A DNA stretch of 45,761 nt from JAALLB01 sp964502215 (GCA_964502215.1 CAZCUN010000022.1:1-45761); one strand, 5' to 3'. Counted from the stretch's first letter, positions 1 through 7,717 are shown. The notes: generated by a model from the letters alone, not told the origin. Numbers and translations: made by a program.

Positions 1-245
1 AAATCGTTATTGAGTGGTGCGGGCGCACAAGTGCAACGCGGAGCCACGGTCGATGACTATTTTTCTTTTGGGGAGAGAAGAGGCAGAGCCGCTCGGCTTC
101 CCCAATTAATAAAACAACCAAGCGACAAACATGTCGCTGCAATATTTCCGTCAGGGGGCGACGCCGAATGGCCAAGACAAGCAACGCGTAGGCTTGGTTC
201 ACGAGCACCCGCTTGGACGGTAGACTTGAAAATTTATCCTATGCA
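1..245. other. GC-rich, hairpin-rich segment, possible oriT or structured RNA
   Basis: This stretch is clearly richer in G and C than the AT-rich DNA that follows. It holds several inverted repeats: GTGCG/CGCAC at 17-28, GCAC/GTGC at 25-34, TTGGGGA/TCCCCAA at 68-105 with an inner AGCCG/CGGCT at 87-98, and a strong AGCGACA/TGTCGCT hairpin with a 4-base loop at 121-138. An open frame at 10-258 does not look like a protein and lacks a convincing ribosome site, so I do not call it. The minus strand at 21-28 reads GTGCGCCC, the core of nick sites of the RSF1010/pTF1 type. That makes a transfer origin possible, but only as inference. Confidence 0.4.
15..23 (+). repeat. Candidate left attachment repeat (9 bp)
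   Basis: The bases TGGTGCGGG here are identical to those at 12827-12835, where they form the 3' end of the tRNA-Leu gene on the opposite strand. The orientation is the same, as needed for direct repeats flanking an element. A 9-base match is short and the segment also belongs to a local palindrome (17-28), so coincidence is possible. Confidence 0.3.
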
Positions 246-254
246 ATTAAAGTG

Positions 255-284
255 TTGAAAAATATAATAGAATTCTGGTATAAT
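255..284 (+). promoter_or_regulatory. Strong sigma-70-like promoter with extended -10
   Basis: TTGAAA at 255-260 and TATAAT at 279-284 are separated by 18 bases, and a TG sits one base before the -10 box (an extended -10). Transcription would start near 291, about 11 bases before the ATG at 302. It is the best promoter match I saw in the element and would drive the small gene that follows. Confidence 0.6.
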
Positions 285-301
285 GATCATAGCTTATCCA
301 G

Positions 302-589
302 ATGTATGGAAATAATGTTTTTATACATATGAGTGAGTTCTTTATAAAAATAGACAATGCTCTGGTAACGGATGGTCCACCAGAAAAAACACCTATGAAG
401 TTCATAAGTGGAGGGGTTACATATGTGCCTCTTAGCAAAATTTTTCTTATTGCCGTTGATTCAGGCTGTGATGACAGTGAGGCTATGTTTAAAACCAGAA
501 TAAAGATGGAGGATGGAACTTTTGTATCAACAGACGAAGATATTGAGCCTAAGCTTTCTTCAATTACGAGTTCTTCAAAATTAGGTTGA
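302..589 (+). CDS. Small hypothetical protein (up to 95 aa)
   Basis: I do not recognise the family. The product is a small, slightly acidic protein with mixed hydrophobic and charged residues, no membrane segment and a Ser-rich tail. The case for a real gene is the strong promoter immediately upstream (255-284) and the protein-like composition. Two starts are possible. ATG 302 would have a leader of only about 11 bases and no Shine-Dalgarno site. ATG 329 (beginning MSEFF) also has no well-placed site. The gene runs into the 3' end of the convergent HTH gene and their ends overlap by 9 bases, so the two transcripts would be complementary at their tails. The opposite-strand frame at 247-705 is probably its shadow. 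Confidence 0.5.
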   Translation: MYGNNVFIHMSEFFIKIDNALVTDGPPEKTPMKFISGGVTYVPLSKIFLIAVDSGCDDSEAMFKTRIKMEDGTFVSTDEDIEPKLSSITSSSKLG

Positions 590-2026
590 GGTATAAACTC
601 TTTCAAGAATTCTTTTTTCGACAAGTGTATTGATGAGGTGCGGTGTGTATGAAACGAATGAATTAATCGAGTTTGGCTGATCCAAAACAAAATCAAGAAC
701 ATCATATTCAGTCGCTGCTACTTCAATTAATCCTTTGTGGAATTCCCGACCTGCATCACGTGCTCCATTTCGAATATCATTAAGTTCCCCAATTGAATAA
801 TCGGTTGTCAGTACGCCAAATACACCAAATTCACCAACAGTGTGGTCGATGAATACATTTATTGCTTCAAATTCAAACCTGTTTAATTTCAGATCAGCGC
901 CCATTTCTTCTTTGAGCATACGCTTCCACCATATTTCAATGCTTGGTTTTCCAGTATTGGGATCAACGTCCTCAATGTTTAAGCCTTCATTTACAGGCAA
1001 GTGTACTTTTTGATGTTGAATATCATTTGATGACCCATCAGCAAGTTTAGAAAAGCATGTTTTAGGCGTGCCGATTGTTGTATTGGAAATGATTACGCAA
1101 TTTAAACCCAGTGATGGTGTTAATTGAGGCAGGTGAATTCTTTTTCCATCAATATTAAGGCTCGGATACTCGCGTAAATCATCAAGCCAATCTGGAATTT
1201 CTTTACGCATATCGTAGAGTACATGGGACATGATCCAGTTGGTGAAATAATCAGTTTCATAAGTTTCAATTGTTGCAGCAGTTGTTTCATCTCGATCATG
1301 TGGGATATGTGATGACACATTCCATACGCCAAGCTTTTTCTTATTATAGGGTTTGTATCTTGCTGTTGAAGTAAATGCCTCAATTATGCGTTTTGCATAT
1401 AATTTGCGATAGTGTTCAATTCTGTCTTCAATATCGAACTTGTTTATGTAGGGAATTAATTGGCTTATTGGGCATTCATCAAAATCTTTACCTTCACTGT
1501 TTATATCATAGCTTATTTCGCCATCTAAGATTCGTGTTATAAGTTCGTCGGTCAGAGGTATAAAGAATTTCCGATTTGTATGCACCAGTGTTAGTTCATC
1601 ATTTGCAAATCCCCCGAACCGGACTTTCGACAAATCTGAAGCTCCAACTACTGGTGTCGAAAATTCATTTGATTTCAAGCGCATCATTTGTTTCCACATA
1701 TCGCGCATCGAATAAGCTTTTAGATCAATCCTTGCTACAGCAGTTTTGCTTTTTCTTGCGGATTCTTTTGCTGCCAACCATGCTTTATGAAATCTACCAG
1801 CGAGTTCTGAATCTTTTCTATTAACACGATTGGGGAATAGAACTTTTTGAATTTTGTCAAAATTAGACTTGTTTGGTACACGGTCAGAATTACGGTATTC
1901 ACTAATAGTTTTATCGTCTATGCCACTCTTTTCAGCAAATGCTACGTTAGTCCATTCTCGATCATCATTGCCATGTCCTGCAAATAAATGTTGGTCAAAT
2001 TGAAAATTAAATTCATTTAAACTCAA
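581..2026 (-). CDS. Hypothetical protein with N-terminal helix-turn-helix
   Basis: A protein of about 481 residues. Near its N-terminus is a stretch (containing FAEKSGIDDKTISEYRN) that looks like the recognition part of an XRE/lambda-repressor-type helix-turn-helix; the remaining 400 residues match no family I recognise. The frame opens at GTG 2047, but a good Shine-Dalgarno sequence (GGGAG, minus strand, bases 2035-2039) lies 8 bases before TTG 2026, so I place the start there. It is divergent from the gene at 2156, with a repeat-rich 130-base region between them, which suggests a regulator controlling itself and the downstream operon. That role is inference. It could equally be a defence or immunity protein of the element. 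Confidence 0.7.
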   Translation of the reverse strand: MSLNEFNFQFDQHLFAGHGNDDREWTNVAFAEKSGIDDKTISEYRNSDRVPNKSNFDKIQKVLFPNRVNRKDSELAGRFHKAWLAAKESARKSKTAVARIDLKAYSMRDMWKQMMRLKSNEFSTPVVGASDLSKVRFGGFANDELTLVHTNRKFFIPLTDELITRILDGEISYDINSEGKDFDECPISQLIPYINKFDIEDRIEHYRKLYAKRIIEAFTSTARYKPYNKKKLGVWNVSSHIPHDRDETTAATIETYETDYFTNWIMSHVLYDMRKEIPDWLDDLREYPSLNIDGKRIHLPQLTPSLGLNCVIISNTTIGTPKTCFSKLADGSSNDIQHQKVHLPVNEGLNIEDVDPNTGKPSIEIWWKRMLKEEMGADLKLNRFEFEAINVFIDHTVGEFGVFGVLTTDYSIGELNDIRNGARDAGREFHKGLIEVAATEYDVLDFVLDQPNSINSFVSYTPHLINTLVEKRILERVYTST

Positions 2027-2044
2027 TAGCTTGTCTCCCTTAAA

Positions 2045-2110
2045 CACCTGAATGGAGCCTGATTAGGTGCCTGAAATGCCCATGGTGAATTTTCTAAATG
2101 ATTTCTAAAT
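2045..2110. promoter_or_regulatory. Repeat-rich divergent intergenic region, candidate operator
   Basis: The gap between the HTH gene and the gene at 2156 contains a direct repeat TTTCTAAAT at 2091-2099 and 2102-2110, an 11-base period that is one helical turn. It also has GCCTGA at 2057-2062 and 2069-2074, and an inverted pair CACCT/AGGTG at 2045-2049 and 2065-2069. Bases 2071-2080 (CTGAAATGCC) recur exactly in the leader of the second operon at 8081-8090. Repeats on one helical face are typical of repressor operators. The HTH protein encoded alongside is the obvious candidate binder. Confidence 0.4.
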
Positions 2111-2155
2111 CTCTGTAAACGGCAACCTTTTTAGCTGGACGGAGGAGATAGAGAA

Positions 2156-2587
2156 ATGAAGTTATTGTTTAACAATTACGCCGCTAGCGAATGTACATGT
2201 AATCACCATGCTCCATCACTGAAAGCAATACGATCTGTTTTATACAATCGTGCAATAGCGATTGAATTATGTGACTTAGGCTTAAGTGCGGAGGGAATTA
2301 TTGATTGGGCTCTAATCGAGTTAAATGAACACCATACGGGCAAGCTTATATCTTCTGATTTTGACATGGTTGATAGAGACTCTGATGATCCCATGCATGT
2401 CGCGCGTTTTGACAATCTTTGGAGTTCAAATGATGCCCGCAGATTTATTAACCGATATAAAAAACGCGCTGAAGGGAAATTCAAAAACCGTCTCAAGGTA
2501 ACCAGTGTTGATTCTGTAGCAATGTTGCAGTTTGCATTGTCAATTTTTTATTGCCGCACAGTAGGGGAATGTTCAAAGCGTATTTAG
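2156..2587 (+). CDS. Hypothetical protein, 143 aa
   Basis: I do not recognise this protein. A strong ribosome site (GGAGGAG) sits before ATG 2156, so the start is secure. The N-terminus carries a small Cys/His cluster (ECTCNHH, around residues 12-18) that could bind a metal. The middle is acidic and the last third is basic (an RYKKRAEGKFKNR stretch). There is no signal peptide or membrane segment. It is the first gene to the right of the divergent repeat region, transcribed away from the HTH gene, and is separated by about 110 bases from the membrane-protein operon. A regulatory or nucleic-acid-binding role would fit its size and charge, but nothing in the sequence proves it. Confidence 0.7.
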   Translation: MKLLFNNYAASECTCNHHAPSLKAIRSVLYNRAIAIELCDLGLSAEGIIDWALIELNEHHTGKLISSDFDMVDRDSDDPMHVARFDNLWSSNDARRFINRYKKRAEGKFKNRLKVTSVDSVAMLQFALSIFYCRTVGECSKRI

Positions 2588-2698
2588 CCTTGAGCAATTG
2601 AGCAGAACAATCCGCTCATAATTGTCCCATGATCAGCCCACATTCAAAATCAGATTATGCCATTTTCGAACAAGTATTACATTAAGAAGGCTAAGAAT

Positions 2699-2809
2699 AT
2701 GTCAGTAAATACAGATATTACACGAAACGTAGTAATGCTCGCAAAACTTGAAGAAAATCGATTATTTCATTCAATCATTCGATCTGAAATAGTCAAAAAG
2801 GGAGCCTAG
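2699..2809 (+). CDS. Very small protein, 36 aa, leader of membrane operon
   Basis: ATG 2699 is preceded by AAGAAGG at 8 bases spacing. The frame gives 36 residues and stops two bases before the next start (2812). The stop region also supplies the next gene's ribosome site, so the two are probably translationally coupled. The peptide is hydrophilic with alternating basic and acidic residues and may form one helix. An upstream in-frame ATG at 2657 has no ribosome site. I cannot assign a function; it may be a small partner of the membrane proteins or a leader peptide. Confidence 0.5.
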   Translation: MSVNTDITRNVVMLAKLEENRLFHSIIRSEIVKKGA

Positions 2810-2811
2810 TT

Positions 2812-4044
2812 ATGGCCGTAGTTTCAAAGTTTGGCGAGCTTACAAAAGGCCTCACACGTAAACCCAGACGTATACTCGAAAGTTTGGAGAGGCGGGCTAA
2901 TCGTAAAGATAAGATACTTTTCAAAAAGGTCAGTTTTCGCGAAACGATTACGGGTATATTACTTATGATCCCTGCAGCATCATCTACGATGTTAACTTAT
3001 TACGGCATATCTGTTCCTTTGACGGAGCAAGGAGGAACCATACTTGTTAAAGGCCAGGCTTTGGCCTTTGCAATTACCATGGGCACTTTTTCCTGGCTTG
3101 GTTGGTTTTATCTTTTTGGCCTTCTTTATCGTATGCGTAAATTGCGTCTGACTTCTGCTTTGTTAGCAGGTGTCATTTATGTAGGCACTTTTGCTTTCAT
3201 TGATGCGCCTTTTAATATGCTGGCGCTTGGTGGCAGCTCAGGTGTTCAAATGACCTTGGTGGATACTGCCAATTATTATGAAGATCGTAAGGAAGCTGTA
3301 TTCAAACAATCAACACAAGCACAAAAACTGCTTCCTGCATTAAAAGCGCAGGCAAAGCGATTTAGTGATTTGGAGCAAAATGAAATCGAGTTTGGCTCAA
3401 GAACAGGTTCCAAAAATCCTGGAAAGGTTTCAGACGGGTTTGGCCAGATCGCAACCTTGCTGGGAGAGTTGGTGACAGAGCTTGAAAGTGGTTTGGCAGT
3501 ATCCAATTCTTTGCAGGATGACATTGCCGACAAGTTTTCCATTATAAAGCGCGAAGCATTTGTAGTAGGGCCTATCAGGCCACGAATGAATGTTGTTTCT
3601 GTGACAGCAGATGAGCTTGATGATTTACTGGCTAAACTGGAACAGCAGGATTTTGCGACTTCTGTGCAAGCTATTTTGGAAGCGTTAAAGTCTATTTTTC
3701 CAGAACCCGCGGTTTCCAACAGTTCTTTCCAAACAAAACAGAATGCAGAGATTGGCGAAATAGCTGCCATGGCTGCACCTGTTGCCAAGGGATTGGAAAA
3801 TGGATTGGCGGAGCTAACAGCAATTAAGCCTGAGGCTACTGAACGTGTTCGCCCTGAAAGTGCTCTTACGGCAATCCGCACGAAGTGGCGAGAATTATTC
3901 TCACAATGGTTAGCAGCCTTCTTTGTCAATATTGCGCCTGCTGCATTACTGATCATCATGATTGCTGGTTACCGCGAAGCGGAAAGTAGGACTTTGGAAG
4001 AAGATGAACTTGAGAAGACTTCAAGTAAAGGAGATGTATCATGA
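2812..4044 (+). CDS. Multi-pass membrane protein with large soluble domain, 410 aa
   Basis: I do not recognise the family. After a basic N-terminal 40 residues there are three predicted membrane segments (about residues 46-66, 83-107 and 115-137), then a soluble region of about 220 residues rich in Ala, Glu, Lys and Leu that probably forms helices. A fourth segment lies near residues 367-388, and the tail is acidic. With a cytoplasmic basic N-terminus, the long middle domain would lie outside the inner membrane. It overlaps the next gene by 4 bases (ATGA). Position and topology suggest the main scaffold of an envelope complex that works with the VirD4-like ATPase at the end of the operon; this is inference. 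Confidence 0.75.
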   Translation: MAVVSKFGELTKGLTRKPRRILESLERRANRKDKILFKKVSFRETITGILLMIPAASSTMLTYYGISVPLTEQGGTILVKGQALAFAITMGTFSWLGWFYLFGLLYRMRKLRLTSALLAGVIYVGTFAFIDAPFNMLALGGSSGVQMTLVDTANYYEDRKEAVFKQSTQAQKLLPALKAQAKRFSDLEQNEIEFGSRTGSKNPGKVSDGFGQIATLLGELVTELESGLAVSNSLQDDIADKFSIIKREAFVVGPIRPRMNVVSVTADELDDLLAKLEQQDFATSVQAILEALKSIFPEPAVSNSSFQTKQNAEIGEIAAMAAPVAKGLENGLAELTAIKPEATERVRPESALTAIRTKWRELFSQWLAAFFVNIAPAALLIIMIAGYREAESRTLEEDELEKTSSKGDVS

Positions 4045-4724
4045 TTGGACGTTTGATTGGTGGTGCTACTGCGATCGTATTTACAGCAGTTACAGTAACT
4101 GGCATTGCAGCGTTGATTGTCGGTGATTTTGGAGAAATCCAAACAGGTTGGAAACATGTTAGTGGTTGGTTTGAGACTAAATCAGAACCTGCAATCACAC
4201 TTGGTAAAGCTGAAGCTTTAAAGGATGCTGATAATATTACATTCTTCCATAGTGAAGAAATAGAAGGCTCTGATTTAAAGGTAACAACTGGGATTGCTTT
4301 TGCTTCTGTCGAAGATGTTGTTGCGGGTAAAACCATCAATCGATGGTGTTACATTCAGTCTGGAACTGCAAAATTTACTGAGCGATTGGATTTGGGTGGT
4401 CAGAAAGGTCTTGGTTCTCCCAAATATACAGACACGACAGTCTTTACTGAAGAGCAATTGAAAGGGTTTGGTCTTGATGCTGAACAGTTGGCTGGTCTTG
4501 CTCGGTCACATTGTTTACTCAAGGGCTTCGATCCAAGAACCGTTGGTAAGGATAGGCTCTCAAAGCAATTTAAGCAAAACGGTCAAGGTAAGATATCCAA
4601 ATACCCTGCGAAAGTTTGGAATTGGCAGCAGCCTGATTTGTGGCTTGGCAATGTATATCGGAGACAAGTAGTTTTAATGCCATCCCTTTATTCCATTGTT
4701 AAGGGGCGTGTCGATGTTCTTTGA
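4041..4724 (+). CDS. Membrane-anchored extracytoplasmic protein, 227 aa
   Basis: One N-terminal membrane segment (about residues 8-30) is followed by about 195 residues with mixed beta-like and polar character, so this is probably an anchored periplasmic protein. It has two cysteines in the soluble part (in NRWCYIQ and ARSHCLL) that could form a disulfide. AAGGAG lies 8 bases before ATG 4041, and the start overlaps the previous stop. The 3' end overlaps the start of the next gene at 4714. I do not recognise a family. Tight overlaps on both sides argue for a shared complex with its neighbours. Confidence 0.75.
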   Translation: MIGRLIGGATAIVFTAVTVTGIAALIVGDFGEIQTGWKHVSGWFETKSEPAITLGKAEALKDADNITFFHSEEIEGSDLKVTTGIAFASVEDVVAGKTINRWCYIQSGTAKFTERLDLGGQKGLGSPKYTDTTVFTEEQLKGFGLDAEQLAGLARSHCLLKGFDPRTVGKDRLSKQFKQNGQGKISKYPAKVWNWQQPDLWLGNVYRRQVVLMPSLYSIVKGRVDVL

Positions 4725-5241
4725 TACCAACACATCTTTTCTGAACGGTGGCTTTGCGATAAGCATCATTGGTTATGGTCTGTTCTCAGCCTTCGTGAGT
4801 GGTCCTGAACTGCTTCACCGCGAGAGTGTAAAGGCAGATTGGCCGCAGGAGTGCTCACGTTTGATCGTAAGTGAGCTCCGCGACAAACAGCCTAAACAGC
4901 AAGCAGTTCCGAATATTGACCTCGGCGGTATTTTGGATGGGGTCTTTGGACGTGGCGCCTCGAGTACTTTTGGGGATGTAATTGATCCGATGCAAAAGGC
5001 GATTGATCTATCTAATGAACATTCCAAGCAGGTTGAACGTCTGAATGAAGAGCGTTTGCGTCAGAAAGCGCAAGATGCTGGCTCAAGATGTGGTTGCGCA
5101 GTCACGATGTTGAGCGAACACCGTTTGTCACTTGGATTATATGCAGCCAGTGGCCGATTGATAACGCCGCCGATGTTCAAGAACCTCAAGTCTGAACTGG
5201 TGAACCAATTCCAGTCCTCAGGTTGTAGCAAGGGAGGGTAG
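4714..5241 (+). CDS. Membrane-anchored protein with coiled-coil region, 175 aa
   Basis: ATG 4714 is preceded by AAGGGG at good distance. A TTG six codons earlier lies before that site and is unlikely to be the start. One membrane segment occupies roughly residues 12-30. The rest is polar, with a glycine-rich patch near residue 75 (LGGILDGVFGRG) and a Lys/Glu/Arg helix likely to coil (about residues 95-125). A CGC pair follows at about residue 130 and a further cysteine lies near the C-terminus. The four cysteines with an external location fit disulfides. No family recognised. It belongs to the membrane-protein operon. Confidence 0.7.
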   Translation: MFFDTNTSFLNGGFAISIIGYGLFSAFVSGPELLHRESVKADWPQECSRLIVSELRDKQPKQQAVPNIDLGGILDGVFGRGASSTFGDVIDPMQKAIDLSNEHSKQVERLNEERLRQKAQDAGSRCGCAVTMLSEHRLSLGLYAASGRLITPPMFKNLKSELVNQFQSSGCSKGG

Positions 5242-5245
5242 TCTT

Positions 5246-5617
5246 ATGATGATAGGAACTTGCAGAGTTGAGAATGGCTCGGTTATTACGTCCAAGACGA
5301 CATATGTTGTGACAGAAGAAACCAGACCTGATGTACGGCGTATCTTTATGGCACCGAGCTTGGTTGTAGGTGGTGGACTTTCTCTTTTTACCTTTGGCTT
5401 TAGCGATCTGCTTTACCCCAGTGAACTTATCATACTTGGGTGCGCGATTATTCTTTCGTTATTCGTAGGCTTACAGGTTGCGCGTTTGACTATTCTGGAT
5501 CGTGTAACGCGCGGCACTGAGCAGATGTCGGCGATCTATGGATTGCATTCAACCTTGCAAGACGTTCGTTCAGAAATTGACCAAGCAATTTTTGATTTAA
5601 AGGGAGAACGTTCATGA
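5246..5617 (+). CDS. Small membrane protein, two segments, 123 aa
   Basis: AAGGGAGG precedes ATG 5246. The first 30 residues are polar and beta-like. Two hydrophobic stretches follow (about 36-52 and 60-80), then a soluble helical tail that may coil (QDVRSEIDQAIFDLKGE). Both ends are probably cytoplasmic. The gene overlaps the next by 4 bases (ATGA at 5614). I do not recognise the family. Its tail would be available on the cytoplasmic face to contact the ATPase encoded two genes on, which is a guess from layout only. Confidence 0.7.
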   Translation: MMIGTCRVENGSVITSKTTYVVTEETRPDVRRIFMAPSLVVGGGLSLFTFGFSDLLYPSELIILGCAIILSLFVGLQVARLTILDRVTRGTEQMSAIYGLHSTLQDVRSEIDQAIFDLKGERS

Positions 5618-5955
5618 GTGTTTCCAAAGATAGATCAACAAACGGCATGCCAATTAAGCCACCATTTAATGAGGGTGGAACGATACTGGGTGTTAATGCC
5701 AAGCTGTTGCATGGTGCTTTATTAGGTATCGTTTCTTATTTTATCTGGCCTGATGATCCCAAGTGGTGGGGCTTTGGCATGTTCTCGATTATTCTTGGCG
5801 CTGCATCAGTTGCGCTTGTTATTGAAGCCATTCGGTCTGCCATGAAGTTACGTGCTGCCAAGAAACGTTGGACAGCGCTTCAGGCACTTGGCAATGCACC
5901 AAAGAATGCACGTCTTGCAGGCAAGCATGACCTTCGTAGTGGGGGCATGAACTAA
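5614..5955 (+). CDS. Small two-pass membrane protein next to the VirD4-like ATPase, 113 aa
   Basis: GGGAG precedes ATG 5614. A proline- and glycine-containing N-terminus leads to two hydrophobic segments (about residues 32-47 and 52-75) joined by a short loop with DDPKWW. A strongly basic cytoplasmic tail follows (KLRAAKKRW and onward). It overlaps the ATPase gene by one base (TAATG). VirD4/TraG coupling proteins normally carry two N-terminal membrane segments in the same chain. The ATPase here lacks them and this two-pass protein lies directly upstream, so it may be the detached anchor of a split coupling protein. That is an inference from topology and order. Confidence 0.7.
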   Translation: MSVSKDRSTNGMPIKPPFNEGGTILGVNAKLLHGALLGIVSYFIWPDDPKWWGFGMFSIILGAASVALVIEAIRSAMKLRAAKKRWTALQALGNAPKNARLAGKHDLRSGGMN

Positions 5956-7454
5956 TGCGTAAGCCATTCAAGAAACTCAAGAAGCTCTTTGGCATTAACG
6001 ACAAGGATGTTCGCCTTACCAAAAAAGAGAATATAGAACCCAAACGCGTCATTGGACGGATGATTGAAGATGGCTCTGCGATCTTCGAACCCAATTCAAC
6101 CGCTTCATGGGTTGTGTATGGTGGTGCAGGATCTGGCAAATCTACCTGTGTAACGCTTCCAGCGGTTCAATCCATGTTGGGTGATTTTGACCGTGCTTTG
6201 GTGATCAATGATGTTAAATCTGGTGAGATTGCCCACCAAATTGCAGACATGTGTATCAAAGCTGGTAGGAAGTTTGCCGTCATTGATGACAGCTATGTTT
6301 TGGGAAAAGATTATCTCTATCGCATTACTGTTAATCCGTTTGGTAATCTGGTTCGTGCTCATGAACATGATGATCCTGATCTTGTCGCTGAGATAGAATC
6401 TGTCTGCATGCGATTACTGCCTGAACCTGATGGCGGGCTTGATCGTAATTTCTTCTTTAGACAAGTACCGCGCATATTTTTGTTCTTTGGTATTCTTGCT
6501 CTGCTTAAGCGTAATAAGAAGGTTGCTACTCCAGGTGGGTTAGCCGCACTTCTTGATGACCCAGAAATCCTTGCAGCAATCGTTGATATTGAAGCTGATG
6601 AAGGAGATGAGATTATCAAGGGTCGTGCAAAACAATTGCAGACACTGCGCGAGAACGATGAAACTGAATATTCAAAGCATTATTTGGGAGCGGTATTTGC
6701 GCTCAGTACATTCGCTCCAGGTTCCCCTATGCATGAGGCAGGACGCAACCAAACAATCTCCCATGAAGAGCTTTTAAAAGAAAATTACATTGTCTGTCTT
6801 GTTCAAAGTGTAAAGAATGCCTCGCGCTATGCTGCCTATTACGGGTTACATCACGGGTCGTTTCTGTCAGCTCAATTGAGTGACAGATGTGGCAGAACGG
6901 ACTTCATCTTTGATGAAGTCGCCAATACGCCTGCAAAAGATATTATTGAAAAAGTTACAGCCTTCCGCGCTCATAAACTAAGAGTGCTTTATATTGCGCA
7001 ATCAAGGGCAGATTTACAAAGGCAATATTCAGACAAGCTGATCACAACGCTGGAAGACAATTGTAACCTGCAATGGCTACAGTTTGGTAATTATGAAGAA
7101 GCAGAGCGTGTCTCCAAGGCTATTGGTGAGATTGATAATGTAAAGGTCAATCTTAGTGCTGGTTCTTCAAGCATGGATTTTAACTCAACGATTGATACTA
7201 ATCGGGAGCGCATGTTTCCGCCTGATGATTTGATGAATCTTCCTCGCAATGAACAGATTGCACATGTTCACGGCGTAGGATGGATTCATAGTTTGAAAAT
7301 CCGCCAAAATGAAATCGGCGATAGTGCTCATTATCTGGCTGACAATCCACTTGAGGGCGGTCGGTTGGAGCCAGATATCAAGGTTGAATTGCCGTTTCGA
7401 GTTACAGATCAGATTGAGGCAAATGCGCAAAGGCATATGGGAGGCCAGTCATGA
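5955..7454 (+). CDS. VirD4/TraG-type coupling ATPase lacking membrane segments
   Basis: A P-loop ATPase of the FtsK/HerA superfamily, type IV coupling protein branch. Walker A is GGAGSGKST at residues 56-64, a VirD4-like NDVKSGE follows at 85-91, Walker B is TDFIFDEV at 315-322, and a conserved glutamine lies in LYIAQSR at 345-351. Relatives such as VirD4 move nucleoprotein or protein substrates to a type IV secretion channel. At 499 residues it is shorter than usual: the P-loop starts at residue 56 and no N-terminal membrane segment is present. The first 30 residues are very basic and could touch the membrane or DNA. Its start overlaps the preceding two-pass membrane gene by one base, and its end overlaps the next by 4. 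No relaxase or VirB4 partner is visible. Confidence 0.85.
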   Translation: MRKPFKKLKKLFGINDKDVRLTKKENIEPKRVIGRMIEDGSAIFEPNSTASWVVYGGAGSGKSTCVTLPAVQSMLGDFDRALVINDVKSGEIAHQIADMCIKAGRKFAVIDDSYVLGKDYLYRITVNPFGNLVRAHEHDDPDLVAEIESVCMRLLPEPDGGLDRNFFFRQVPRIFLFFGILALLKRNKKVATPGGLAALLDDPEILAAIVDIEADEGDEIIKGRAKQLQTLRENDETEYSKHYLGAVFALSTFAPGSPMHEAGRNQTISHEELLKENYIVCLVQSVKNASRYAAYYGLHHGSFLSAQLSDRCGRTDFIFDEVANTPAKDIIEKVTAFRAHKLRVLYIAQSRADLQRQYSDKLITTLEDNCNLQWLQFGNYEEAERVSKAIGEIDNVKVNLSAGSSSMDFNSTIDTNRERMFPPDDLMNLPRNEQIAHVHGVGWIHSLKIRQNEIGDSAHYLADNPLEGGRLEPDIKVELPFRVTDQIEANAQRHMGGQS

Positions 7455-7717
7455 AACGATTTGGTATTCTTCGATATGGCGCTTGGATTCCAGTGCTTGG
7501 ACTTCTGTATCTGGTATTTATGTTATGGGGGATTCCGCACTTAGCGTTCAATTATACTTACCTCGCCGATGGACGCGGCTACGAACCTTTTGCACCAGGA
7601 AGATGGTACACGTCTTGTACATATATTGGCTACTATGGTCACTTCCATTACGAGGCTGAAAACGGCACTTGCCCTTGGTTTAAGTTTTATAAGCAAGACT
7701 CAGCAGGTGCATTATGA
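7451..7717 (+). CDS. Small membrane-anchored protein, 88 aa
   Basis: The gene overlaps the end of the ATPase gene by 4 bases (ATGA), with GGGAGG upstream. One hydrophobic segment (about residues 10-30) is followed by an aromatic-rich domain containing two cysteines (TSCTYIG and GTCPWF) that could pair outside the cytoplasm. No family recognised. It is the last gene of the membrane operon; the opposite-strand gene at 7756-8004 follows. Small single-pass, disulfide-containing proteins often close envelope-complex operons, but a specific role cannot be given. Confidence 0.7.
   Translation: MKRFGILRYGAWIPVLGLLYLVFMLWGIPHLAFNYTYLADGRGYEPFAPGRWYTSCTYIGYYGHFHYEAENGTCPWFKFYKQDSAGAL

Noticed and set aside
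10..258. 82-codon open frame in the GC-rich left segment
   Set aside because: No ribosome site, low-complexity Arg/Pro/Gly composition, and the region is dominated by inverted repeats, so it looks noncoding.
247..705. 152-codon minus-strand frame
   Set aside because: It overlaps both the promoter-driven gene at 302-589 and the end of the HTH gene and has poor composition; taken as a shadow.
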